A stretch of 64,000 bases of DNA from JANXSS01 sp040385645 (GTDB lineage: Bacteria; Pseudomonadota; Gammaproteobacteria; Burkholderiales; Burkholderiaceae_D), in the NCBI GenBank assembly GCA_040385645.1, contig JAZKGZ010000006.1:307735-371734 (forward strand). The letters are read 5' to 3'. Of the stretch, positions 1 through 8,606 are shown in pieces (within the stretch, counting starts at the first letter, position 1; each line of letters starts with the position of its first letter). Under the pieces are notes generated by a model. That model saw only the letters and a program-made list of their open reading frames with translations. It was not told the origin of the DNA and made no database searches. The position numbers and the translations under genes were made by a program.

Positions 1-641
1 CAACTTGCCCAACTTGCGGCGGGCATGGGCAAGTGCGAATGCAGCAAGGTTTTTTCAGCATTCAGCAAACGTGCTCGAAATGTCACGGCACCGGTAAAAT
101 TGTTCCGGAACCCTGCACCAACTGCGCTGGTGCCGGTCGCCTGAAGCGCAATAAAACGCTCGAAGTCAAGATTCCGGCCGGTATCGATCAAGGCATGCGC
201 ATACGCTCCAGCGGCAATGGCGAGCCGGGCATGAACGGTGGCCCGGCCGGCGACCTCTATGTGGAAATACATATCAAGCCGCATGGCGTGTTCCAGCGTG
301 ACGGCGACGATTTGCATTGCGAAATGCCAATTTCTTACACGAAGGCTGCGCTGGGCGGCGAGATCGAAGTGCCGACTTTATCCGGCAAGGCATCGTTTAC
401 GATTCCCGAGGGTACGCAGTCGGGTAAGACCTTCCGTTTGCGCAGCAAGGGCATCAAAGGTGTGCGTTCCGGCTTCGCCGGCGATCTGTTTTGTCATGTG
501 GTGGTCGAAACGCCGGTCAAGCTCACCGACAAGCAAAAAGAGTTGCTGCGCGAGTTCGAACGGTCTACCACCGAGGGCGGTGCCAAGCACAGCCCGCAAA
601 CGAAATCCTGGAAAGACAAAGTTAAGGAATTTTTCGAGTAG
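1..641 (+). CDS. dnaJ: Chaperone protein DnaJ, C-terminal part (5' end outside window)
   Basis: The open frame enters the window already coding and ends at TAG 639-641. The first residues contain zinc-binding CxxCxGxG-type motifs (CPTCGGHG, CSKCHGTG, CTNCAGAG), which form the DnaJ cysteine-rich domain, followed by the two beta-rich client-binding subdomains (GDLYVEIHIKPHGVFQRDGDDL region). DnaJ is the J-domain co-chaperone that stimulates DnaK ATPase and delivers unfolded clients; the J domain itself lies upstream of the window. A GTG at 33 is internal and is not the true start. A clear terminator follows. Confidence 0.95.
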   Translation, partial: TCPTCGGHGQVRMQQGFFSIQQTCSKCHGTGKIVPEPCTNCAGAGRLKRNKTLEVKIPAGIDQGMRIRSSGNGEPGMNGGPAGDLYVEIHIKPHGVFQRDGDDLHCEMPISYTKAALGGEIEVPTLSGKASFTIPEGTQSGKTFRLRSKGIKGVRSGFAGDLFCHVVVETPVKLTDKQKELLREFERSTTEGGAKHSPQTKSWKDKVKEFFE

Positions 642-661
642 CGCATCCTGGCTGGTAATAG

Positions 662-690
662 CCGCCGTGCAGCGAGACGGCGGTTTTTTT
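662..690 (+). terminator. Rho-independent terminator of dnaJ
   Basis: A 7-bp perfect stem ccgccgt / acggcgg (662-668 and 677-683) with an 8-base loop is followed at once by seven T residues. It lies 20 bases after the dnaJ stop. Confidence 0.85.
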
Positions 691-746
691 ATGGTGAAAT
701 GAGTTCGGTAAAATCCGCAGCCACTGCATTATTTTGAAAGTATCGT

Positions 747-1454
747 ATGAATTCCACCGCGCACAGCGCTACCGACCTCGAGCATCTGTTCGACAACAAT
801 CGTAAATGGGCTGCCGGTATCGTCGCCCGCGATCCAAGCTTTTTTAAAAAATTATTGGCCCAGCAAACGCCGCAGTTACTTTGGATCGGTTGCTCCGATA
901 GTCGCGTGGCAGCCAACGAGTTACTTGGCTTGCTGCCCGGCGATGTTTTCGTGCATCGGAATATTGCCAACGTCATCGTCCATTCCGACCTGAATTGCCT
1001 GTCGGTGCTGCAATTTGCTATCGACGTGTTGAAGATTCGGCATGTGATCGTTTGCGGCCATCATGGTTGTTCGGGTGTGCAGGCCGCGCTGACGGGTAGA
1101 CGGGTCGGGTTAGCCGACAATTGGTTGCGTCATGTACAGGACGTGCACCAAAAGCATGAACAGTATCTGGACGAGGCGCTTGCACCGGAAGTAAGGCAGA
1201 ACCGGTTATGCGAGCTCAACGTCATGGAACAGGTGGTCAATCTTTGCAAGACCACGATCGTCCAAGACGCGTGGGACCGTGGGCAACCCTTGACCGTGCA
1301 CAGCTGGGTGTATGGATTGAAAGATGGGCTATTGCACGACCTGGGCGTAACCGTTAGCAAGCTCGATGAATTGGCACCGCTGATGACCGAGAGTCTGAAT
1401 CGCTACGGGCACGGCGATCTGCTCGGTGCGCCGGCTGCAGCAGTAGGCTGCTGA
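747..1454 (+). CDS. can: Beta-class carbonic anhydrase
   Basis: This 235-residue protein has the beta-carbonic anhydrase zinc site: CSDSR with Cys49, Asp51 and Arg53, and the HxxC motif His105-x-x-Cys108 in CGHHGCSG. It interconverts CO2 and bicarbonate in the cytoplasm, supplying bicarbonate to carboxylases. Length is that of the proteobacterial Can type (about 220 residues). It is a single-gene unit between the dnaJ terminator and the convergent panB. No signal peptide is seen. Confidence 0.95.
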   Translation: MNSTAHSATDLEHLFDNNRKWAAGIVARDPSFFKKLLAQQTPQLLWIGCSDSRVAANELLGLLPGDVFVHRNIANVIVHSDLNCLSVLQFAIDVLKIRHVIVCGHHGCSGVQAALTGRRVGLADNWLRHVQDVHQKHEQYLDEALAPEVRQNRLCELNVMEQVVNLCKTTIVQDAWDRGQPLTVHSWVYGLKDGLLHDLGVTVSKLDELAPLMTESLNRYGHGDLLGAPAAAVGC

Positions 1455-1509
1455 GGTGAGCAGCTGTATTCAAAAAACTGTGTTTGAAAGCCGTGTTTAA
1501 AAGCTATAT

Positions 1510-2343
1510 TTAAAAACTATGTTCGGCCGCAGGAAAGCTGGCATTTTTCACTGCATCGATATAGGCCAGTACGGCAGCCTCGATGCTGGTCTGGCCCTCC
1601 ATGAAGTTTTTGACGAATTTAGCTTTGTGACCAGGAAAAATGCCGAGCAAGTCGTGCATCACCAGGACTTGCCCGGAGCAATCGACACCGGCACCGATAC
1701 CGATGGTCGGAATCGACAGCAACTGTGTGACTTCGCCACCGAGCGCGGCGGGAATGGCTTCGAGCACCAATAACTTGGCACCAGCCATCTCTAGCGCCAG
1801 CGCATCGACGCGTAATAATTCAGCACCTTCCATGGTCTTGCCCTGCACCCTGTAACCACCGAGTTGATGCACGGACTGCGGCGTCAACCCCAGATGGCAG
1901 CACACCGGAATTGCCCGTTCGGTAAGAAAGCGCACGGTGTCGGTGAGCCAGGCACCGCCCTCGACTTTGATCATATGCGCTCCCGCCTGCATCAGAACAA
2001 CCGCGTTTGCAAAAGCAGCCTCAGCTGAGCCGTAACTGCCAAAGGGCATATCGGCAACGATCAATGCAGTGCGGTTACCGCGCGCAACGGCTGCCGTGTG
2101 ATACGCGATATCTTCGATCGTCACCGGCAGTGTCGAGTCGTGTCCCTGACACACCATTCCCAGCGAATCGCCGACGAGCAGTATTTCTACACCACAGCGA
2201 TCCATCAATGCTGCAAAACTTGCGTCGTAGCAGGTCAGCATCGTAATTTTTTCACCGGTGCTACGCAGTGCAGTCAATGCCGGGACTGTTACCGCCTTGA
2301 TGCGTGCCGCGCTTATGCTACTGCCTTGTAAAGTACTCGCCAT
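1510..2343 (-). CDS. panB: 3-methyl-2-oxobutanoate hydroxymethyltransferase (PanB)
   Basis: The 277-residue protein carries PanB landmarks: MLTCYDASFA near the N terminus, the metal-binding VGDSLGMV loop, IKVEGG with the second metal ligand, CCHLGLTPQ, and FVKNFMEG near the end. It transfers a hydroxymethyl group from methylene-tetrahydrofolate to ketoisovalerate in the first step of pantothenate synthesis. It belongs with the leftward folK/dgk cluster, but the oppositely oriented protease gene at 2545-4437 separates it from dgk here, so it must use its own promoter in 2344-2544. Confidence 0.95.
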   Translation of the reverse strand: MASTLQGSSISAARIKAVTVPALTALRSTGEKITMLTCYDASFAALMDRCGVEILLVGDSLGMVCQGHDSTLPVTIEDIAYHTAAVARGNRTALIVADMPFGSYGSAEAAFANAVVLMQAGAHMIKVEGGAWLTDTVRFLTERAIPVCCHLGLTPQSVHQLGGYRVQGKTMEGAELLRVDALALEMAGAKLLVLEAIPAALGGEVTQLLSIPTIGIGAGVDCSGQVLVMHDLLGIFPGHKAKFVKNFMEGQTSIEAAVLAYIDAVKNASFPAAEHSF

Positions 2344-2544
2344 GCGTATGCCCCTAAAGTCTTTCGAAAATTATAAATGTCCGTAGGAAATCTATCGCTA
2401 AAAACCGACACAAATAGTCGATTCGACTATTCAACGTCTGTAAGTTTGGGCAAGATTCGGACATTCCGCGCATATCGTGTGAACGCTTCTAAAATATTTT
2501 TACTTCCCGCCCTTTTACTCATTCGAGTAATACCGAAAAAGACA

Positions 2545-4437
2545 ATGAAAAAAATCCTACTGGTTGGTGCATTATCGGTCGCCTCTCCATTTTCCGCGCA
2601 AGCTGAAAAACCACTTTCGGCTCAGCCTGCCGAAATGGTTACTTCGAATCGATTGCTGATCATGCCGCGCGCTGGTTTGTCGCCGAAAAATCTGGAAAAA
2701 ATTCTGGCTGTCTACACCGGGCAAGGGCGCAAAATCGGCAAGAGCAATCTGCACCTGGTCGACTTGCCACCGGGTGTGTTATCGAAAATAGTGCTCGAGG
2801 CATTGAAGCGCCATCCGCATCTGAAATTCGTCGAAGAAGACCGGCTGGTCAAGGCGACCGCAATACCGAACGATCCGTATTTCGGCAGCCAGTGGCACAC
2901 TGCACGCATCAATGCCCCGATCGCCTGGGATCGCACATTGGGTGCCGGCGTCACCATCGCCATCATCGACTCCGGCGTCAATTCCAGCCATCCGGACCTG
3001 GCTGCAAATATGGTGCAGGGCTACAATTTCGTCGAGAATAATACCAACACTACCGATGTGTGTAACCACGGCACGCTGGTCGCCGGTGCGGCAGCAGGTG
3101 TAAGCAACAATGGCACGGGCATTGCGGGTGTCGCCGGCCGCTCCAGGATCATGCCGATCAAAATTGCCTATCTCGATCCGGCGTCCAATTCCTGCCTGAG
3201 TTCTTATAGCGCCATCGCCAAGGGTATTACGCATGCTGCCGACAACGGCGCGCGCATCGTCAATGTCAGCTTCGGTCCGATCGCAGATAGTCCTGCCATT
3301 CAGAGCGCGGCGCAGTATTTGAAAAGTAAAGGCGGATTGCTGTTCATCTCTGCTGGCAACGCCGGTATCAATGAAAGCTTTGCTCGTAACACGGCAATGA
3401 TCCCCGTTGCCGCTACCGACACCCAGGATGTCAAACCAGGTTGGTCGAATTACGGTAATTTCATCGCTTTGTCCGCACCCGGAACGGGTATCTGGACTAC
3501 GACCGGCACCTCGGGTTACCAGGAAATGAGCGGTACGTCATTTTCCAGCCCGGTGGCCGCTGGCGTCGGTGCCTTGATGATGGCAGTCAACCCGGCATTG
3601 AATAATTTGACCATCGAGCAATTGCTGTATTCCACGGCCGTCGATCTCGGCTCGCCCGGTGTCGACACTTATTACGGTTACGGGCGGGTGAATGCTGGTG
3701 CTGCAGTCGCGGCTGCAGCGAGCCGGATCGTGGCGGTCGATACTCAGCCACCGTCGGTTTCGATCAATGCGCCGGTAGCCGGCTCGACGGTCGCCGGCTT
3801 GGTGGCGGTGAATGTGGTGGCTGGCGACAACATCGGTGTGGCACGTGTTGAGTTGCGCGTCAATGGCAGGCTCGTAGTGACCGATTCGACATTGCCGTTT
3901 GGCCTGACCTGGGATTCAGCCGGCGCATCCAATGGCACCGCCACATTGATTGCCACGGCTTACGATGCGAAGGAAAATCAGGCTGTTTCGACGCCGGTTG
4001 CCGTAACGGTTGCCAATAATCTGCCCGCAACTTCCGAAACCTGGACTAATTGTGCAACCGAGGGCGGTGTTTGTAACGTTGCCGGCGCCCGGCAGGTGCG
4101 ATACGGTGCCAATAACAGCTATGCCTATCGTAACGCCACCAACAGCATTTCCTGCACCAACGCGGTGTTTGGCGACCCGATGTACGGCACCTTTAAATCT
4201 TGTCAGGTTTCCGGTGCTCCCACTGTTTCTACGACGCCCGCAGTCGCTACCTGGAGCGTTTGTGCCACCGAAAATGGTAGTTGCAGTTTTACCGGCACCA
4301 GAGAAGTACGCTACGGTGCCAACGGTGCCTATGTCGGCAAGATTTTTACTGGAACCACCGCTTGCACGAACCAGGTATTCGGCGATCCTGCATACGGCAC
4401 GACGAAATCTTGTTGGTTTTCAAGCACGACGCGTTGA
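2545..4437 (+). CDS. Secreted S8 (subtilisin-like) serine protease with Ig-like domain and two C-terminal Cys repeats
   Basis: The frame is open from 2377, but an ATG at 2545 begins a typical signal peptide (MKKILLVGALSVASPFSAQA), so I take this start (630 residues). After an I9-like prodomain the catalytic triad is visible: Asp142 (IIDSGV), His175 (CNHGTLVAG) and Ser332 (SGTSFSSPVAAG). Then comes an Ig-like beta-sandwich domain (PPSVSINAPVAGSTV onward) and two homologous repeats of about 60 residues, each with four cysteines and a shared VRYGAN core (at about 4030-4200 and 4246-4420). It is predicted to be exported by Sec and to degrade protein outside the cytoplasm; the Cys repeats could bind carbohydrate or another surface, which is inference. 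It lies in opposite orientation inside a conserved leftward housekeeping cluster. Confidence 0.88.
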   Translation: MKKILLVGALSVASPFSAQAEKPLSAQPAEMVTSNRLLIMPRAGLSPKNLEKILAVYTGQGRKIGKSNLHLVDLPPGVLSKIVLEALKRHPHLKFVEEDRLVKATAIPNDPYFGSQWHTARINAPIAWDRTLGAGVTIAIIDSGVNSSHPDLAANMVQGYNFVENNTNTTDVCNHGTLVAGAAAGVSNNGTGIAGVAGRSRIMPIKIAYLDPASNSCLSSYSAIAKGITHAADNGARIVNVSFGPIADSPAIQSAAQYLKSKGGLLFISAGNAGINESFARNTAMIPVAATDTQDVKPGWSNYGNFIALSAPGTGIWTTTGTSGYQEMSGTSFSSPVAAGVGALMMAVNPALNNLTIEQLLYSTAVDLGSPGVDTYYGYGRVNAGAAVAAAASRIVAVDTQPPSVSINAPVAGSTVAGLVAVNVVAGDNIGVARVELRVNGRLVVTDSTLPFGLTWDSAGASNGTATLIATAYDAKENQAVSTPVAVTVANNLPATSETWTNCATEGGVCNVAGARQVRYGANNSYAYRNATNSISCTNAVFGDPMYGTFKSCQVSGAPTVSTTPAVATWSVCATENGSCSFTGTREVRYGANGAYVGKIFTGTTACTNQVFGDPAYGTTKSCWFSSTTR

Positions 4438-4449
4438 GGTCAAAAAAAC

Positions 4450-5091
4450 CTACTCACCGCGGCTGAAGAATTCCCGCTTACCACGCATGTTTTTGATGTG
4501 CGTGAGCAGCAATTCGAAATCCTCGTCGCGGCCGATCGGATTCAAGTGCTCGGTGTTAACGATCAACAACGCTGCCTTGTCATAATCATGGAAAAAGCGG
4601 CTATAGCTTTCGCATAACCGATTCAAATACGGCTCCGAAATACCACTCTCGATCGACACACCACGCTTTCTAACCCGGTCGATGAGCGTCTCGGGCGAGG
4701 CCTGCAGATAAATCACCAGATCGGGCGTCGGTGCCTGAGGCTGTACGTGCTCATACAGCTGGTGATAAAGATCGAGTTCGTCATTGTCCAACGTCAAACG
4801 GGCGAATAGCGGGTCTTTGTCGAGCAAAAAGTCCGACACCACCCGGGCATTGAAAAGATCTGCCCTGGCCATGGCGCGCAACTGGTTTACCCGCTGAAAT
4901 AAAAAGCACATCTGGGCCGGCAGCGCATAGCGCGCCGAATCGCGATAAAACCGTTCTAGGAAAGGGTTTTCTGCCGGCTGTTCCAGCAGAGTCTGCGCTT
5001 CGAACCTCGCTGCTATCTTGGAGGCAAGCGTGGTTTTGCCGACGCCAATCGGGCCCTCGACGACCACATACTTATAGGTGTCAAAATTCAT
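4450..5091 (-). CDS. Deoxynucleoside kinase (deoxyadenosine/deoxyguanosine kinase type)
   Basis: The 213-residue protein begins with an ATP-binding P-loop (VEGPIGVGKTTLA) and matches the dNK/thymidine-kinase-2 fold family, with a SDFLLDKDPLFARLTL segment and the RVRKRG lid. It phosphorylates deoxynucleosides in the cytoplasm for dNTP salvage. In Burkholderiales it commonly sits between folK and panB. Substrate preference cannot be read from the sequence. Confidence 0.85.
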   Translation of the reverse strand: MNFDTYKYVVVEGPIGVGKTTLASKIAARFEAQTLLEQPAENPFLERFYRDSARYALPAQMCFLFQRVNQLRAMARADLFNARVVSDFLLDKDPLFARLTLDNDELDLYHQLYEHVQPQAPTPDLVIYLQASPETLIDRVRKRGVSIESGISEPYLNRLCESYSRFFHDYDKAALLIVNTEHLNPIGRDEDFELLLTHIKNMRGKREFFSRGE

Positions 5092-5146
5092 GTTTCCCAG
5101 CCGTAAAATGATAATGATCTGAAAGCCGCGCGCGTGCGCTGTGCAA

Positions 5147-5170
5147 TTGTTGAATTAAAGCATTCAACAA
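5147..5170. other. Perfect 9-bp inverted repeat between folK and dgk
   Basis: ttgttgaat (5147-5155) and attcaacaa (5162-5170) are perfectly complementary around a 6-base loop. No T-tract follows on either strand, so it may be an mRNA-processing or stability hairpin rather than a terminator. Confidence 0.5.
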
Positions 5171-5199
5171 CGCAATTCTGCCAGTAAATTTTTACGACT

Positions 5200-5682
5200 T
5201 CAGGCGGGTACTTTTACAATGCGCTGGCCTGCAACGCCCGCTACGTAAGCGTGGGCGGGGCCAAGGCCGGGAATTTCAATGAATGGCGCTATTTGCAATA
5301 GTGGTATTAATGCGAATGCACGTAGGGTCAGGCGCGGATGGGGGACGGTTAGTGTGGGCATTTGCAGACGCTGTTGCCCATATAAAAGAATATCCAGATC
5401 GAGGGTGCGCGGTGCATTCCGATGGCTGCGCAACCGGCCCTGTTGCTGTTCAATTGCCAGCAAACCTGCGAGCAGATCGCTGGGTGACAGCTGGGTTTGA
5501 AGGCAGGCAACGGCATTGATGTAATCCTCACCTTCTGCATCGATGGGCATTGTGCGAAACAGTGACGATTTTTCGACTAGCCGCGTCGTCGGTAATGTAT
5601 GCAACAAATCGAAAGCCGTCTCGACGGCTGACTGTGCGTCACCCAGATTGGCACCGATACCGATATAGGCCGTGGTACTCAT
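5200..5682 (-). CDS. folK: 2-amino-4-hydroxy-6-hydroxymethyldihydropteridine pyrophosphokinase (HPPK)
   Basis: The 160-residue protein starts with TAYIGIGANLGD and contains the family signature RTLDLDILLYG, whose Asp residues bind the two Mg ions. It transfers pyrophosphate from ATP to the pterin precursor in folate synthesis. Length is normal. It follows pcnB by 30 bases on the same strand, a standard Burkholderiales arrangement. Confidence 0.95.
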   Translation of the reverse strand: MSTTAYIGIGANLGDAQSAVETAFDLLHTLPTTRLVEKSSLFRTMPIDAEGEDYINAVACLQTQLSPSDLLAGLLAIEQQQGRLRSHRNAPRTLDLDILLYGQQRLQMPTLTVPHPRLTLRAFALIPLLQIAPFIEIPGLGPAHAYVAGVAGQRIVKVPA

Positions 5683-5712
5683 TGCCGGCTAGGACAGGAC
5701 ACCGGTTGCGGG

Positions 5713-7119
5713 TTAGCGACCATCGTCAGGCAGTGTGCCAGTACTTCCGGCGTCGGCATCGCCCGTTGTCATCTTGGGCTTTGCGCGCGGGCCGCGCCGT
5801 CTCGGACGTTTCTTCACCGCAGGGTCAGGAAGTGCGCCGGTTTTGCGTGCTAATAGTAAAGCCTCACGCCCTTCGCCATCGGCAGCCATGAAATCGGTCC
5901 ACCATTCGCCGATTTCCACATCGATTTCGCCAGATTCGCAGCGCAGCAGCAGAAAGTCGTAGCCGGCGCGCAAACGCGGATGCTCCAGCAGTTTGTAAGG
6001 CGATTTGCCGATACGCCGCTCGAAGCGCGGCTGCATGGCCCAGATATCGCGCATGTCGGATGCGATCTTGCGTTGCAGCGCCAGCTTCTCTGTCTGCGAA
6101 TTCAATACGTCGTCGGCTGCGAGATGCAGCGCCGGTATCGAAAGTTCTCCCGCTGCTTGATATGCGGTCCATTTTTCCACAACCTGATGCCATAGCAGGG
6201 ATGCGAACAGAAAGCCCGGCGATACCGGCTTACCTTCTTTAATTCGCTGATCGGTGGAAGCCAATGCCAGGCGAACAAATTTTTCCCCGAGCGGCTGCTC
6301 CATGACGACATCGAGCAGCGGCAGCAGGCCATGATGCAATCCTTCCTTGCGCAATTGCTGCAAGCAGGCCAGCGCCTGGCCACTGAGCAGCAGCTTCAGC
6401 ATTTCGTCGAACACTCTTGCGGCGGGCACGTTGTTGATCAAAGGTGCCATGATGGCGATCGGTGCCGCAGTCGCCGGGTCGATGGAAAAGCCGAGCTTGG
6501 CCGCAAAGCGCACCACCCGCAGCAATCGTACCGGGTCTTCCCGAAAGCGCGCTTCCGGTATGCCGATGATGCGCAGTGTTTTGTTACGAATATCTTGAAT
6601 GCCGCCGTGGTAGTCGAACACGGTCTGCGCCGCCGGATCGTAGTACATGGCGTTGATGGTGAAGTCGCGCCGGATGGCATCTTCATGCTGCTCGCCAAAG
6701 GTATTGTCCCGCAACACCCTGCCGTGCTCGTCTTTGGGCGAGCCGTCTGAGGATGCGCCACGAAAGGTCGTCACTTCCAGCAAATCCTGTCCGAACATGA
6801 CGTGCACGATCTGAAATCGCTTGCCGATAATGAAAGCGCGCCGAAACAATCGTTTCACCTGCTCTGGCGTGGCATTGGTGGCAATGTCGAAATCTTTCGG
6901 TTTTACCGACAGCAGCAAATCGCGCACCGCACCGCCGACAATGTAGGCGGCAAAACCTGCCTGCTGCAAAGTCTGCGTGACGCGAATGGCATTGGCCGAT
7001 ACCAGTCCCGGATCGATACCGTGTTCCTGTGCGCCCAGCACTACCGGCTTGGTCGGGTCGATCGGTTCCGCCGGTTTTGCTTTGCCGCCGAGAATACGGC
7101 GGATAAACGTTTTAATCAT
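5713..7119 (-). CDS. pcnB: Poly(A) polymerase I
   Basis: The 468-residue protein has the class II nucleotidyltransferase head (YIVGGAVRDLLL, with catalytic DFD in KPKDFDIAT), the RRAFIIGKRFQIVHV segment typical of PcnB, the RNA-binding RFREDPVRLLRVVRFAAKLGF motif and a basic tail (KKRPRRRGPRAKPK) near residues 440-450. It adds poly(A) to RNA 3' ends, promoting decay. The basic tail distinguishes it from CCA-adding enzymes. Its start overlaps the stop of the HAD gene (ATGA). Confidence 0.93.
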   Translation of the reverse strand: MIKTFIRRILGGKAKPAEPIDPTKPVVLGAQEHGIDPGLVSANAIRVTQTLQQAGFAAYIVGGAVRDLLLSVKPKDFDIATNATPEQVKRLFRRAFIIGKRFQIVHVMFGQDLLEVTTFRGASSDGSPKDEHGRVLRDNTFGEQHEDAIRRDFTINAMYYDPAAQTVFDYHGGIQDIRNKTLRIIGIPEARFREDPVRLLRVVRFAAKLGFSIDPATAAPIAIMAPLINNVPAARVFDEMLKLLLSGQALACLQQLRKEGLHHGLLPLLDVVMEQPLGEKFVRLALASTDQRIKEGKPVSPGFLFASLLWHQVVEKWTAYQAAGELSIPALHLAADDVLNSQTEKLALQRKIASDMRDIWAMQPRFERRIGKSPYKLLEHPRLRAGYDFLLLRCESGEIDVEIGEWWTDFMAADGEGREALLLARKTGALPDPAVKKRPRRRGPRAKPKMTTGDADAGSTGTLPDDGR

Positions 7120-7799
7120 TGAACGGTTTGATTGAACAATTGCAGGATTGGCCAGCCATGCGCTATTGCATGTGCGCTAAGAATAGCGTTCGGATTGGTC
7201 GCCACCGGATGGGTAACGATCGATAACAACGGCAGATCGTTATGCGAGTCGCTGTAGAAATAACTGCGCTCGAAATGATCGAGCGTTCTGCCGGTGTCGG
7301 CGAGCCAGCCTTTAAGGTGCGTGACTTTACCGGCACCCATGCTTGGCGTACCCAATAGCTTGCCGGTCAGGTTGCCTTGCGCATCCTCTTCAGGCACGGC
7401 TGCCAGCAGATGATCGACTTCGAAGGCGCGGGCAATCGGCGCAGTCACGAAACGGTTGGTCGCCGTGGCGATAACCACCAGATCACCCGCCTCACGATGC
7501 CTACGTACCAGTGCCAGGGCCGACGGCAGTAATGCCGGGTTGACCACGTCACGCATGAATTCTGCATGCAGTGCATCGAGCCGGGTACGAGGAAAGCGTG
7601 CCAGTGTACCGAGCGTGAAATCCAGGTATTCCATTGAATCCAGAGTGCCTGCCTGATACTGCTTAAAAAATATCGCGTTGGTGGCTTCGAATGCGGCGAT
7701 ATCGACTAACCCACGGTGCACCAGATAGCGCCCCCATTCATAATCGGAGTCGATTGGCAGCAGGGTATGGTCGAGGTCGAACAGGGCCAGGGTGGTCAT
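7116..7799 (-). CDS. HAD-superfamily hydrolase, subfamily IB (phosphoserine-phosphatase-like)
   Basis: The 227-residue protein has HAD motif I with the nucleophile and acid/base aspartates in LFDLDHTLLP, motif II around VIATATNRFV, and motif IV in SYFYSDSHNDLPLL. It belongs to the HAD-IB group that includes SerB-like phosphatases; the substrate is unknown. Four-base overlaps with hda upstream and pcnB downstream show translational coupling. Confidence 0.88.
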   Translation of the reverse strand: MTTLALFDLDHTLLPIDSDYEWGRYLVHRGLVDIAAFEATNAIFFKQYQAGTLDSMEYLDFTLGTLARFPRTRLDALHAEFMRDVVNPALLPSALALVRRHREAGDLVVIATATNRFVTAPIARAFEVDHLLAAVPEEDAQGNLTGKLLGTPSMGAGKVTHLKGWLADTGRTLDHFERSYFYSDSHNDLPLLSIVTHPVATNPNAILSAHAIAHGWPILQLFNQTVQ

Positions 7800-8515
7800 G
7801 CGAGTGGTTCGCCTTGCCGTTGCAGCAAACTGCGCAACAGCGGTAGTGTTATGGGGCGCTGCGTCTCCAGCGAGTAGCGGTCGAGCGCATCGAGCAAAGC
7901 CGAAAGCGAGCGCATATCACGTTGAAAATGGGTAATGAGGTAGGGTAACACGCCTGCCGAGAGTACTAGCGCACGGGATTGCGCCGCTCGGCCCAAGGCC
8001 TCGATTTTTTCGTCGTCGGTGAGTTCGTGCAAGTGGTAAATCAGGCCCCAACCCAGCCGGGTACGCAAATCTTCACGAAGCGCAAGTTGCGTCGGCGGCA
8101 GGGCACCACATGCCACCAGCGCGGCACCGTGTTCACGTACCTGATTGTATAAACCGAAGGCAGCAATCTGTGCGGCAGGTACGAGACGATCGCAATCGTC
8201 GATCAGATATAGCTGAATCGTCGGATCGAAAGCAAACGCGGCATCACATTCCGCTTCCGTCATGTCTGGCTTGCAGGCAAGCAGGCGCGTGCCTGGCAGC
8301 GCAGCCATGGCCTGCAACAGGTGGGTTTTACCCGCGCCGCTTTCACCCCAGAGATACACGAAGCGTTGGTCGAGAGCGAGCGTGCGGACGCCCTTGGTAC
8401 CTTGCGCATTTGCGAGGGTCTTTAGCAATGCTGCGGCTTCGGCGTTACGGCCGGTGACGAAGGTTTCGAGAGATGCAGGTTTCAGCGCTTCGAGATTCAG
8501 GATCAGCTGTTGCAT
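7796..8515 (-). CDS. hda: DnaA regulatory inactivator Hda
   Basis: The frame extends to 8608, but the family starts with an M-Q-L clamp-binding motif, here MQQLILNL beginning at 8515, giving 239 residues. The AAA+ core is visible (WGESGAGKTHLLQAM Walker A, LIDDCDRL Walker B). Hda with the DNA-bound sliding clamp stimulates DnaA-ATP hydrolysis and so limits initiation of replication. It heads a translationally coupled operon with the HAD hydrolase and pcnB and is divergent from purM. Confidence 0.92.
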   Translation of the reverse strand: MQQLILNLEALKPASLETFVTGRNAEAAALLKTLANAQGTKGVRTLALDQRFVYLWGESGAGKTHLLQAMAALPGTRLLACKPDMTEAECDAAFAFDPTIQLYLIDDCDRLVPAAQIAAFGLYNQVREHGAALVACGALPPTQLALREDLRTRLGWGLIYHLHELTDDEKIEALGRAAQSRALVLSAGVLPYLITHFQRDMRSLSALLDALDRYSLETQRPITLPLLRSLLQRQGEPLA

Positions 8516-8560
8516 GGCGCTTGTAAAACGGATTGGAGAAACGGATCGAAGACGTCGATT

Positions 8561-8569
8561 TGCTAGAAT
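8561..8569 (+). promoter_or_regulatory. Candidate extended -10 promoter for purM
   Basis: TGCTAGAAT is an extended -10 element 37 bases before the purM ATG. No convincing -35 is seen at the usual spacing. Confidence 0.4.
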
Positions 8570-8606
8570 AGCGTTCATTTTACCGCCTCCCTTGCCTAAT
8601 CCCACC

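Noticed and set aside
1455..1509. Short repeats of the type gtgtttgaaa/gtgtttaaaa between can and panB
   Set aside because: Too short and irregular; no hairpin with a T-tract for either gene.
2377..2544. N-terminal extension of the S8 protease by 56 residues
   Set aside because: The ATG at 2545 begins a textbook signal peptide; an export signal would not work behind 56 extra residues.
8262..8606. 115-residue extension of PurM
   Set aside because: It runs antisense through hda and carries no PurM homology; the conserved start follows ATG 8607.
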